Source of the DNA: Acidobacteriota bacterium
GTDB taxonomy: Bacteria > Acidobacteriota > Terriglobia > UBA7540
NCBI GenBank assembly: GCA_021828225.1
Contig: JAKASH010000087.1
Location: forward strand, 1 to 8,916
Length of the DNA stretch: 8,916 bases
Direction of reading: 5' to 3'
Part shown: piece after piece, positions 1 through 5,966 of the stretch
Numbering within the stretch: the first letter of the stretch is position 1
Layout of the letters: the number at the start of each line of letters is the position of its first letter
Made by a program: the position numbers and the translations under genes
Notes under the pieces: generated by a model
The model's database searches: none
The model's input: the letters and a program-made list of their open reading frames with translations, nothing else
What the model was told of the DNA's origin: nothing

Positions 1-1
1 G

Positions 2-127
2 CTCGATGATGGTGTCACGGCGCTGGAAGCACTGCTGAACCGTCTGGCCGATGTTCCCACGCCTGCCGGTCCAACTCCCGTCGAGCTACAAAAAGTGGCA
101 GCCGTACAAATCTCCGCAGCCGACTGA
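2..127 (+). CDS. 3' end of an unidentified plus-strand gene (partial)
   Basis: An open frame enters from the left edge and ends at TGA 125-127, giving 41 residues. They read as LDDGVTALEALLNRLADV, followed by a Pro/Thr-rich linker (PTPAGPTPVE) and a short tail ending in AAD. The first half looks like an amphipathic helix and the composition is plausible for a real C-terminus. The gene would converge on ssb, with the hairpin at 151-175 between them. The fragment is too short to assign a family or function. It could also be a chance open frame, because only 126 bases are visible. Confidence 0.4.
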   Translation, partial: LDDGVTALEALLNRLADVPTPAGPTPVELQKVAAVQISAAD

Positions 128-137
128 CACGCTGAAA

Positions 138-175
138 CACAAAAGCAAAAGGCCCTCCGGCACCGCCGGAGGGCC
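138..175 (-). terminator. Rho-independent terminator of ssb
   Basis: A perfect 11-bp inverted repeat (GGCCCTCCGGC at 151-161 and its complement at 165-175) encloses a 3-base loop. Read on the minus strand, the stem lies 15 bases after the ssb stop codon and is followed by a T-rich tail (TTTTGCTTTTG, complement of 140-150). There is no T tract on the plus-strand side, so it is a good intrinsic terminator for ssb and at most a weak one for the converging partial gene. Confidence 0.85.
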
Positions 176-190
176 ACAGGGAGGAAGCGG

Positions 191-628
191 CTAGAAGGGA
201 GCTGCCTCGGTTGTGTCGGATGCCGGGTCTGCGGCGGCTGAACCGGAAGCAACTGCTTCCGGTTCGGGTTCGCTGCGGTCGAGCTTGCGCACGATATCGG
301 CGCGAATCGACCATGAAGTGATCTTTGTGGCCTTGCTCTTCTTGCTCTTGCCGTTCGGCTGTTCGTACGTCGAACTGACGAGCACGCCTTCGACGAGAAC
401 GTGAGCGCCCTTTTTGACGTTGTTGAGAACGTGTTCGGCGAGACGTGGACGAAACACTGCGATGCGATGCCACTCCGTCTTCGAGACCCACTCGTCCTCG
501 GCGTTCTTCCAGGAACGTTGTGTGGCGAGCGAAAACACGGTGAAGTTCGCGCCGTTGTTCCGCGCTTGGCGTTGTTCGGGATCGGCACCAACAAACCCGA
601 CTAAAGAAACTGAGTTCAAATAACACAT
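191..628 (-). CDS. ssb: Single-stranded DNA-binding protein (SSB)
   Basis: This protein of 145 aa binds single-stranded DNA in replication, repair and recombination, usually as a tetramer. The N-terminal OB fold covers about residues 3-112. It opens with LNSVSLVGFVGADPE (the family's NxVxLxGxxGxDPE), and carries WHR at 53-55, the RLAEHV helix and KKGAHVLVEG at about 72-81. The tail is short, rich in Glu, Ala and Pro, and ends TTEAAPF. It keeps the final Pro-Phe used for partner-protein docking but has fewer acidic residues than the classical DDDIPF end. The start is ATG at 626-628, and GGAG (complement of 640-643) lies 11 bases upstream. That ribosome binding site is in the outer end of repeat A1. 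The gene is divergent from the defence operon, with 1.57 kb of repeats between. The resemblance to Acidobacteriota SSBs is from memory. Confidence 0.93.
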   Translation of the reverse strand: MCYLNSVSLVGFVGADPEQRQARNNGANFTVFSLATQRSWKNAEDEWVSKTEWHRIAVFRPRLAEHVLNNVKKGAHVLVEGVLVSSTYEQPNGKSKKSKATKITSWSIRADIVRKLDRSEPEPEAVASGSAAADPASDTTEAAPF

Positions 629-639
629 GACTGCTTTTT

Positions 640-825
640 CTCCTTTTTTGCCCCATTTTCTTGAGGCACCAAAGAGCGAGAGGCTGCTGCTCCCAAAGCG
701 AGGGTCTGCTTTATGGGAGGGGCCCGCATCGTTCGGGAAGAGCCGGGAAAGCAGAAGGCCCGAAGCTGCCGGGCGCAGGAATTAGCCCGAAGCAGTGCCC
801 AAGAAAATGAGCGGCGGAAAAGGAG
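640..825. repeat. Repeat A, copy 1: long imperfect palindrome
   Basis: The ends form an inverted repeat. CTCCTTTT at 640-647 pairs with AAAAGGAG at 818-825. Inside that, ATTTTCTTG plus GGCAC (655-669, one extra A between) pairs with GTGCC plus CAAGAAAAT (795-808). The interior contains a GCTGCTGCTCCCAAAGCGAG-like segment, TGCTTTATGGGAGGG, a GAAAGCAGAAGG segment, and GGAATTAGCCCGAAGCAG just before the right arm. The same landmarks appear in the same order in copies 2 and 3. The left end lies 12 bases from the ssb start codon and contributes its Shine-Dalgarno sequence. It could be a miniature transposable element or an RNA-forming element. No coding content is evident. Confidence 0.85.
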
Positions 826-981
826 CATGTAAGAGAACTCAGTCGAATCGGGAAGCGGACGATCACGATCTGCGGAAGTGAACAAGTGGCGCGGCACACG
901 TGACGAGCGCAGCGATCCAACAACGATCCGAGTGGGTCGGCAGAGGCTTGGCGAGCGCGGAGGGCAGGCACCAGCTCGCGC

Positions 982-1056
982 GCTGGCGTCTCCCTCCCCT
1001 GCGGCCTAAACGCTCCGCCGTCGGCTCCGCAGGCCTCCGTTCCGGGAGACGCCAGC
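982..1056. repeat. Repeat B, copy 1: compact palindrome
   Basis: A perfect 13-bp inverted repeat, GCTGGCGTCTCCC at 982-994 with its complement at 1044-1056, encloses a second 7-bp stem (CCTGCGG 998-1004 with CCGCAGG 1027-1033). The loop side carries CCTAAACGCTCCGCC, which is nearly invariant between the two B copies. The right side has a CTCCGTTCC bulge. The base sequence of the stem differs from copy 2 while pairing is kept. No family is recognised. Confidence 0.8.
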
Positions 1057-1090
1057 ACAACGGCACAGCGCTAGTCGATCAAGTCGAACG

Positions 1091-1130
1091 AAAAGCTCTT
1101 GCCATAGCTATTCCACTTAACTATCAGGTA
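1091..1130. repeat. Block C, copy 1 (direct repeat before A2)
   Basis: This is a direct repeat of about 40 bp starting AAAAGCTCTTGCC and ending AACTATCAGGTA. It matches 1646-1685 at most positions, the differences clustering in the middle (ATAGCTATTCCACTT here, AGGCCTATTCCAACT there). It lies about 15 bases left of repeat A2. It shows no obvious long inverted repeat of its own. It is absent before A1, where the ssb gene begins. Confidence 0.75.
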
Positions 1131-1145
1131 AGACATAAGCTTTTT

Positions 1146-1337
1146 CTCCTTTTTCGTGCCCCATTTTCTTGGGGTCACCCAAAGCGAGTGGCTTCTGCTC
1201 CCCAAGCGAACGGCTGCTTTATGGGAGGGACCCGATGCGGTTGAGGGCGGAACCGTGAAAGCAGAAGCCGTGAAGCTGCCAGGCGCAGGAATTAGCCCGA
1301 AGCAGTGACCCGAGAAAATGAGTGGCAGAAAAAGGAT
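1146..1337. repeat. Repeat A, copy 2: long imperfect palindrome
   Basis: This copy has the same layout as copy 1. ATTTTCT plus GGGTCAC (1163-1178) pairs with GTGACCC plus AGAAAAT (1305-1319), and the outer CCTTTTT end faces AAAAAGG at 1329-1335. It also has a perfect 10-bp inner inverted repeat, GGCTTCTGCT at 1190-1199 with AGCAGAAGCC at 1260-1269. CGGCTGCTTT at 1211-1220 could instead pair with the same right arm through a 3-base bulge, so two folds compete. A small hairpin (CGGTT/AACCG) caps the centre. It is preceded by block C1. Its inner stem sequence GGTCAC/GTGACC differs from copy 1 but remains complementary. Confidence 0.85.
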
Positions 1338-1522
1338 GGGCTTGCCGGCCTCAATCGAAGTCGCACAAGGGGAAGGCCCCGCAACATCTCACGCGCAAAA
1401 AACTGCCGATAACCGGACGCCGCCCACGTGCTCCTGAAACAGCTAGGGCGAGTACGCTTTTGCGACTGGCCCGCGCTGCATCGCGCCGAAGCGACTATGG
1501 CCAGCGGCGACCGCACCGGCGG

Positions 1523-1602
1523 CGCACTGGCCCTCCCTTCACTACGGACTAAACGCTCCGCCTACGGCGTCGCAGTCGTTCGTTCCAGGCAGGGCCAGTG
1601 CG
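1523..1602. repeat. Repeat B, copy 2: compact palindrome
   Basis: CGCACTGGCCCT at 1523-1534 is perfectly complementary to 1591-1602. Inside lie CTACGGACTAAACGCTCCGCC, then CTACGGCGTCGCAGTCG, then the CGTTCC bulge that is also present in copy 1. The loop block ACTAAACGCTCCGCC matches copy 1 almost base for base. The outer arms differ (CTGGCCCT here, CTGGCGTCTCCC there), and each copy matches its own opposite arm. Confidence 0.8.
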
Positions 1603-1645
1603 ATTCAAAACCCACGCGGATCAAACGCGATGAGCCTCGGTTCCA

Positions 1646-1685
1646 AAAAGCTCTTGCCAGGCCTATTCCAACTAACTATCAGGTA
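1646..1685. repeat. Block C, copy 2 (direct repeat before A3)
   Basis: This is the second copy of the roughly 40-bp block, AAAAGCTCTTGCC through AACTATCAGGTA. It lies 12 bases left of repeat A3, as C1 lies just left of A2. The fixed order B-C-A in both instances suggests that a single larger unit was duplicated in tandem, and the A copies then bound each unit. Confidence 0.75.
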
Positions 1686-1697
1686 CATTTTCGATTT

Positions 1698-1910
1698 CTC
1701 CTTTTTCCGCCCCTTTTGCTTGGGGCGCCCGAGAGCGAGTGGAGACCACTCCCAAAGCGAGCGGCTGCTTTATGGGAGGGACCCGCGCGGTTCGGGAGGA
1801 ACCGGGAAAGCAGAAGCCGCGAAGTGCGATTTTCGCATCCCGGCTACGGGACTGCGGGCGTGGGAATTCTCCCGAAGCAGCGCCCAAGCAAATGCGCGGC
1901 GGAAAAGGAG
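1698..1910. repeat. Repeat A, copy 3: long palindrome with an extra insertion
   Basis: The arms TTTGCTT plus GGGCGC (1715-1728) pair with GCGCCC plus AAGCAAA (1880-1892), and CTCC plus a T run at 1698 faces AAAAGGAG at 1903-1910. Compared with copies 1 and 2, the left arm changes TTTTCTT to TTTGCTT and the right arm changes AAGAAAA to AAGCAAA, a matched double substitution. The left inner arm is replaced by a self-contained hairpin GTGGAGACCAC (1739-1749). The stretch after GCCGCGAAG carries roughly 27 extra bases, including TGCGATTTTCGCA and CCCGGCTACGGG mini-hairpins. It is the copy nearest the defence operon. Confidence 0.82.
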
Positions 1911-2073
1911 GCAGTTGCGACATTCAAATCGAGGCGCGGGAGTGAGCGGTTGCCGATAGTTCTACGGCAGATGACGATATTGTAAATCGCTTTTTGGTGG
2001 TCGCAAAAGAGGCACGGGCACTGTGGTAGGATGCGTTGCACGGCACTAAATGGAAACCTGATGTTGTGAGAGA

Positions 2074-2108
2074 CGGTCGTAGCGTGCGCCGCCGAAATAA
2101 CACGACCG
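2074..2108. promoter_or_regulatory. Candidate operator-like inverted repeat before the methyltransferase
   Basis: CGGTCGT at 2074-2080 and ACGACCG at 2102-2108 form a 7-bp inverted repeat separated by 21 bases, about 90 bases before the methyltransferase start. It could be a repressor site or a leader hairpin for the defence operon. A repeat of this length can arise by chance and no clear -10/-35 pair accompanies it. Confidence 0.2.
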
Positions 2109-2196
2109 ATCAGAGTGCGGCCCGGGCAAGCCGAAACGAAACGGATTTCTTGCCACGGCGCAAGCGTCGCTGGATTGGGCTCAGTTGAAGAGGAAC

Positions 2197-3648
2197 ATGA
2201 TACTGCCGCCTCCAGAATGTCGCGTATATACACCGGCTCCTCTGGCGCACGCCATGGTGGAAGCCATAGATTCCACATCGAATGGTCGCTGGTTAGACCC
2301 TTGCATGGGGCCCGGAGTATTCATCGCGTGTCTGCACAAGAGGGGTGTTCATAAAGAACGTATCGTAGGAATTGATATCGATCCGAAATCGGAAGCGGAA
2401 GATAGATTTGCAACAGCAATTCGTGGTGTCGATTTTTTCGAGTGGTGCGCTGCGACGCCGGAAAGATTTGATCGAATAGTGGCAAATCCACCCTACGTTG
2501 CAATCCGCAAGCTTCATCCTAAACTCCAGAAGTCCGTGACATCGTTGGGTGCCGACCGGGGCGGATCGTTTGCACGGCGATCGAATTACTGGTGTGCATT
2601 TTTGTCGGCCTGTCTTCGTGTTCTTGCCGATCACGGGAGCCTAGCTTTCGTCCTCCCAGCGGCGTGGGAATACGCTCAGTACGCCTCAGACGTTCGGCAC
2701 GCAATCCACGAACGTTTCGAGAACGTGGCAGTGCATCGCTCACGCGAACCACTATTCGCACAAGTCCGAGAGGGCTGTGTCGTTTTGGTTGCGAAGGGCT
2801 ACCGGAGGAATCCGACGAAGGCTGTACGTGTTGCGCACGAAGACGCTCAAGCGCTTATTGCTGCTCTAACGAAAGATATTCGCAGGCCGACGGTACGACC
2901 GAGCATGGCTGGTGTGGAGGGAACGTCCTTCACCGCGTTTTCTGATCTTTATGCAGTCAAGATCGGCTGCGTTACGGGTGACGCAAATTACTTCCTGCTT
3001 AGAGAATCGGATCGAGTGCGCCTGAATCTGCCAATCGAGTCGGTACGCCCGATCGTTTCAAAGGCGCGCCACCTGAACACCGCATACCTGACTTCGGCGG
3101 AATGGCATCGCTTGCTGAAATCTGATGAGCGAGTGTGGTTGTTCTACCCGGAGCGCGGCGTGCTGCGGCGAAAAGCCGTTCAAGTGTATCTGGAGCTTGG
3201 TCGTCACAAATGCGACCTCAATGGGTACAAGCTCCGAAACCGCGAACCTTGGTACCGAGTCCACGATGTGAAGCTTGGGGCCTCGGGCTTCCTGAGCGGG
3301 ATGACAAAGTTGGGGCCGTGGATTTGTTTTCGATCGAAATCTGATTTGATTGCCAGCAATACGCTTTATACAGTCACCAAAAAGACGAAAATGAAGTGGG
3401 AAGAGGAAGCAGCCTGGGCCCTGTCCCTACTTTGCACGGCAGCGCGGAGGCAGTTTTTGGAGATTGCGAGGCGTTACCCGGACGGTCTTCCGAAACTCGA
3501 GCCGCATGACATCAACTCATTTCGGTTGCCAGTCCCGCGACGCACAAGAGGCGCTCGCGAGGAATACGCCCGCGCGGTCGGCAATCTCGTAACTGGGAGG
3601 CTCGCGGACGCGGTAGCGATCGCGGATGCATTTACGAGGTGGCGATGA
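2197..3648 (+). CDS. N6-adenine DNA methyltransferase (TaqI/Eco57I-like), DISARM-linked
   Basis: This predicted S-adenosylmethionine-dependent DNA methylase of 483 aa would modify adenine in a specific site and so mark host DNA as self. Motif X-like residues YTPAPLAHAM lie near the N-terminus. Motif I is DPCMGPGVF at about 34-42, an acidic GIDID follows at about 58-62, and the catalytic motif IV is NPPY at 97-100. This order is that of gamma-class N6-adenine methylases. From about residue 256 (IGCVTGDANYFLL) the protein resembles the target-recognition half of M.TaqI-like enzymes. No nuclease motif is seen, so it is not an obvious type IIG fusion. I chose ATG 2197 because AAGAGGA precedes it closely. 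TTG 2185 would add four residues and has a poorer site. The next gene starts 65 bases downstream on the same strand, which suggests one operon. Its partner genes suggest a DISARM role. Confidence 0.88.
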   Translation: MILPPPECRVYTPAPLAHAMVEAIDSTSNGRWLDPCMGPGVFIACLHKRGVHKERIVGIDIDPKSEAEDRFATAIRGVDFFEWCAATPERFDRIVANPPYVAIRKLHPKLQKSVTSLGADRGGSFARRSNYWCAFLSACLRVLADHGSLAFVLPAAWEYAQYASDVRHAIHERFENVAVHRSREPLFAQVREGCVVLVAKGYRRNPTKAVRVAHEDAQALIAALTKDIRRPTVRPSMAGVEGTSFTAFSDLYAVKIGCVTGDANYFLLRESDRVRLNLPIESVRPIVSKARHLNTAYLTSAEWHRLLKSDERVWLFYPERGVLRRKAVQVYLELGRHKCDLNGYKLRNREPWYRVHDVKLGASGFLSGMTKLGPWICFRSKSDLIASNTLYTVTKKTKMKWEEEAAWALSLLCTAARRQFLEIARRYPDGLPKLEPHDINSFRLPVPRRTRGAREEYARAVGNLVTGRLADAVAIADAFTRWR

Positions 3649-3713
3649 ATCGGAACTTCTGACACTGTTGGAACCTCGCTTTTTGCCAATGCTTGGGTCG
3701 TTTGGAGTGTTGC

Positions 3714-5966
3714 GTGGCGTTGATGCCCAGCCAATCAACGGAGATTGATCCCTGTGCCCCTATCGATGAGGCGCTCTTGCCGTTGCTCAAGCTGGCCGAG
3801 AGTGCAACAGCCACACATTCACGATTGCCGGTGCTGTCGCTGTGGAAGCAAATACCGTTTGTAGCCTTATTCGCGTCGCATCTCCATTTGCGATGGCCGG
3901 GTCGAGTTAAGTCTCTGCCGCTAAGCCCGCGAATCGGAATCTTTCCCTTTTTTGCATCTGATTTCGACCTGTTTTCGCGGCCGCTTTATCGCGTCCAGGA
4001 AGCTCGATTTCTCCGGCGGACGGCGCGCGCCAAACGATTTTCGGCAAGCCCGAACTCAAAGGGCGAGCTATACCCAGATTGGGAGCAGGCGGTTGATCGT
4101 AGGCGGGAGAAACTCGAGCAGCTGATCTTGCCCGCATCGTCGTTCATCTCCATCGACCGAGTCAATGAGAATGGGGATATAAAACAGGGCAACCGAAGGA
4201 TCATCGGGAGATTTGCACCTCGTGGTGAGCCTCGACCGCAGTTGTTGGTCCCTACGCGAGGAGAACTGACTCGCCGGATGGTTCAAACCTTTAACGATCT
4301 CGATCTGGTGCTCGTAAATATCCAAAACATTCGCGGGAAACATCTCGCGGCATCGATCGCTTATTTTCTAGGCGAGGTAAGCGCGACGGTGCCCATGTTA
4401 ATCGTCGCGGCGAGCCCCGCAGACCTTATCTTTGCGCAGGCACTCGAGCATCCCTCCAAGAAGCCGGTGATGATCAATCGTGTGAATAGTGGTCCGGCGC
4501 TGAAGATAAATGAAGTTAATCGGGACCGGCCGCTGGCCGAGCGAAGGTTTTGCTTTGCGATCGAGGACCTTGCGGAGAAATCCGACACCATCGCCGGCCT
4601 CGTTTCACAGGCCAAACGGACGTGGTGGGCCACGAGACAGTCGATGTCGCTCGACACACCACGGGAAGCGTTGGCGTTCGAGAAGTTTTATGCCGACATA
4701 TTAGCCCGGTCCCCGAATTGCGAATTCGAGCTGTTGGAGGAGGCAAAGCGACTAATCCTGGAGGAATCCCTGAACGCTTCGATGCGGGAGGATCGCCGAA
4801 ATGCCGTGGTCAGGGCCGCGCTGCACGACGCGAAGGATTATCGCCTATTGATTATCACGAGATCGGATGCCACAGCGGAAGAGCTTAAATCGATACTGGC
4901 ACGTTATTTGGAGATTCGCATTGAAGACCTCGCAGCCCTGGGCATTGATGTGCTAAGCGTCTTCAGTCCGTGGCCCGCTAGAAGCTACGGGACGACGGTG
5001 GTATGCGGCTATTTTGGAACCAGCACAATCGACATGTTACTGGCAGCAGGAGCGCGACAAGCGATCCTCGTCGTTGACCCGATCGAGGCGAGGGTCGCGA
5101 TTTGGGATATCGAAAAGCGGTTCTGTGGTGTTCCTGAGCTGCCGGAAACGGTGCGATCGTACTTCCTTCAAGTTTCCACTGTGTTGGAGACAATCGCCTC
5201 TCCGTCAAGCACACCCATTTCACTTCCGACACTTTCGGGGAACGGAATGCGCTCCGTGAGTGCAGCGACGACAGCATCGGCGTCCGGGAACAAAACGGCC
5301 TATGTTTGTTTGTGCTTCGCTGACGGCTCGACGCAAGAAATTGCATCGAATGCTCGGTTTGAAGTCGTGGGCAGGAAGCGGTTACAACTTCAGAGTATTC
5401 CAGCCAAGGATCTGCAAATTGGCGATCAAGTTGTGCTGCTGAATGATGACGAACGCGCCGGCTTTTCCGAACGCCTCATTCACGCAATGGATGAGGGACG
5501 TTTTCGTGTCGACCGGCAGATACGGTCGACCTGGCTGACCACCCTTCGCGCTGTTCGCGCCGCATATAAAATAAACGTCCCCGATATCAAACAACGGATG
5601 GAGAGGGCAGGTGTCGAGGTTGATCCGAGCACCATCCGCACATGGCTGCCGGCAGGCTCATCCCAAGAATGCGGCGTGCCCGAGGGCGAAAGCGCTTTTC
5701 TGGCGTTTGCGCAAGCGCTTGAGATTGCGACGCCGGCAGATGAGCTCCGCAAGTGGTTCACTGGTATTAACCGCCTTCGGATCAATCACCGCAGAATCGG
5801 GCGCGAACTCGTTCGGGCGATCCGGGGCGCTTACCTCGGCCGCCTTGACCCGGTTACTGTCGCGAGGATGGAAAGAGAGTGGGGGGTAGAAGCAAAGGCA
5901 CTGCTTGAGGCCGCGCGTATCGCGATAGTTGATGATGTAATTCCCCTGGACAGTGAGGCGGCATGA
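3714..5966 (+). CDS. drmE: DrmE-like DISARM protein with degenerate helicase-like core
   Basis: This large protein of 750 aa lies directly before drmA. I identify it as DrmE-like from size, position and general layout, not from a diagnostic motif. The N-terminal part contains a hydrophobic GIFPFFASDFDLFSRPLYRV segment. Residues about 173-240 resemble the second half of a first RecA-like domain: PQLLVPTRGEL, then LDLVLVNIQNIRGK where a DEAD box would sit, then MLIVAASPADL. Residues about 376-471 resemble a second RecA-like domain (YRLLIITRS, then GTTVVCGYFGTSTIDMLLAAGARQAILVVDP). I see no Walker A lysine motif and no arginine-finger motif VI, so ATPase activity is doubtful. The C-terminal third has a small beta segment (IPAKDLQIGDQVVLL, about 562-576) and a helical STIRTWL region. 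GTG 3714 was chosen because GGAG lies 6 bases upstream; TTG 3693 and ATG 3723 are alternatives. The stop overlaps the drmA start, implying coupled translation. Confidence 0.65.
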   Translation: MALMPSQSTEIDPCAPIDEALLPLLKLAESATATHSRLPVLSLWKQIPFVALFASHLHLRWPGRVKSLPLSPRIGIFPFFASDFDLFSRPLYRVQEARFLRRTARAKRFSASPNSKGELYPDWEQAVDRRREKLEQLILPASSFISIDRVNENGDIKQGNRRIIGRFAPRGEPRPQLLVPTRGELTRRMVQTFNDLDLVLVNIQNIRGKHLAASIAYFLGEVSATVPMLIVAASPADLIFAQALEHPSKKPVMINRVNSGPALKINEVNRDRPLAERRFCFAIEDLAEKSDTIAGLVSQAKRTWWATRQSMSLDTPREALAFEKFYADILARSPNCEFELLEEAKRLILEESLNASMREDRRNAVVRAALHDAKDYRLLIITRSDATAEELKSILARYLEIRIEDLAALGIDVLSVFSPWPARSYGTTVVCGYFGTSTIDMLLAAGARQAILVVDPIEARVAIWDIEKRFCGVPELPETVRSYFLQVSTVLETIASPSSTPISLPTLSGNGMRSVSAATTASASGNKTAYVCLCFADGSTQEIASNARFEVVGRKRLQLQSIPAKDLQIGDQVVLLNDDERAGFSERLIHAMDEGRFRVDRQIRSTWLTTLRAVRAAYKINVPDIKQRMERAGVEVDPSTIRTWLPAGSSQECGVPEGESAFLAFAQALEIATPADELRKWFTGINRLRINHRRIGRELVRAIRGAYLGRLDPVTVARMEREWGVEAKALLEAARIAIVDDVIPLDSEAA

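Larger units (their letters stand above)
629..2196. other. Gene-free divergent spacer filled with structured repeats
   Basis: No convincing gene lies between ssb and the methyltransferase. The open frames here run through the repeats, change character between copies and lack good ribosome binding sites. The content in order is A1 (640-825), unique spacer, B1 (982-1056), C1 (1091-1130), A2 (1146-1337), unique spacer, B2 (1523-1602), C2 (1646-1685), A3 (1698-1910), then about 285 bases without repeats leading to the methyltransferase. The stretches 826-981 and 1338-1522 share little sequence beyond scattered short matches. I found no convincing sigma-70 promoter for either flanking gene, although both must be transcribed from within this region or read through it. 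Confidence 0.8.

Noticed and set aside
15..656. A 213-codon minus-strand open frame overlapping ssb in another frame
   Set aside because: The ssb frame has a clear OB-fold family match. The overlapping product is Arg/Ser-rich and extends through the terminator, which marks it as a shadow.
982..1602. Repeat B as integron attC sites
   Set aside because: They are imperfect palindromes of the right size, but I could not find the paired core sites (RYYYAAC and GTTRRRY) at the ends, there are no gene cassettes between copies, and no integrase is present.
640..1910. CRISPR array
   Set aside because: Only two or three copies exist, the units are about 40-210 bp with unequal spacing near 500 bp, and the repeats are not near-identical short direct repeats.
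640..1910. Repeat A copies as intrinsic terminators
   Set aside because: The T runs are at the 5' end of each strand's copy and the 3' ends are purine-rich, which is the wrong polarity for a U-tract terminator.
1428..1985. A 185-codon plus-strand open frame across B2, C2 and A3
   Set aside because: It is made of repeat sequence, has no ribosome binding site, and gives Arg/Ser-rich low-information protein. The matched arm changes fit a fold, not codons. The similar open frame at 900-1244 over B1 and the minus-strand frames over A1 and A3 are rejected for the same reason.
2027..2064. Sigma-70 promoter for the defence operon (TAGGAT at 2027, or TTGCAC at 2036)
   Set aside because: TAGGAT has no recognisable -35 at 16-18 bases, and TTGCAC has no good -10 at the right distance. 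Neither is good enough to annotate.
2197..3648. Type IIG restriction-modification fusion or a PglX/BrxX protein
   Set aside because: At 483 aa there is room only for a methylase and a target-recognition domain. No PD-ExK motif is seen, and the neighbours lack Pgl/BREX genes such as a phosphatase or BrxC-like ATPase.
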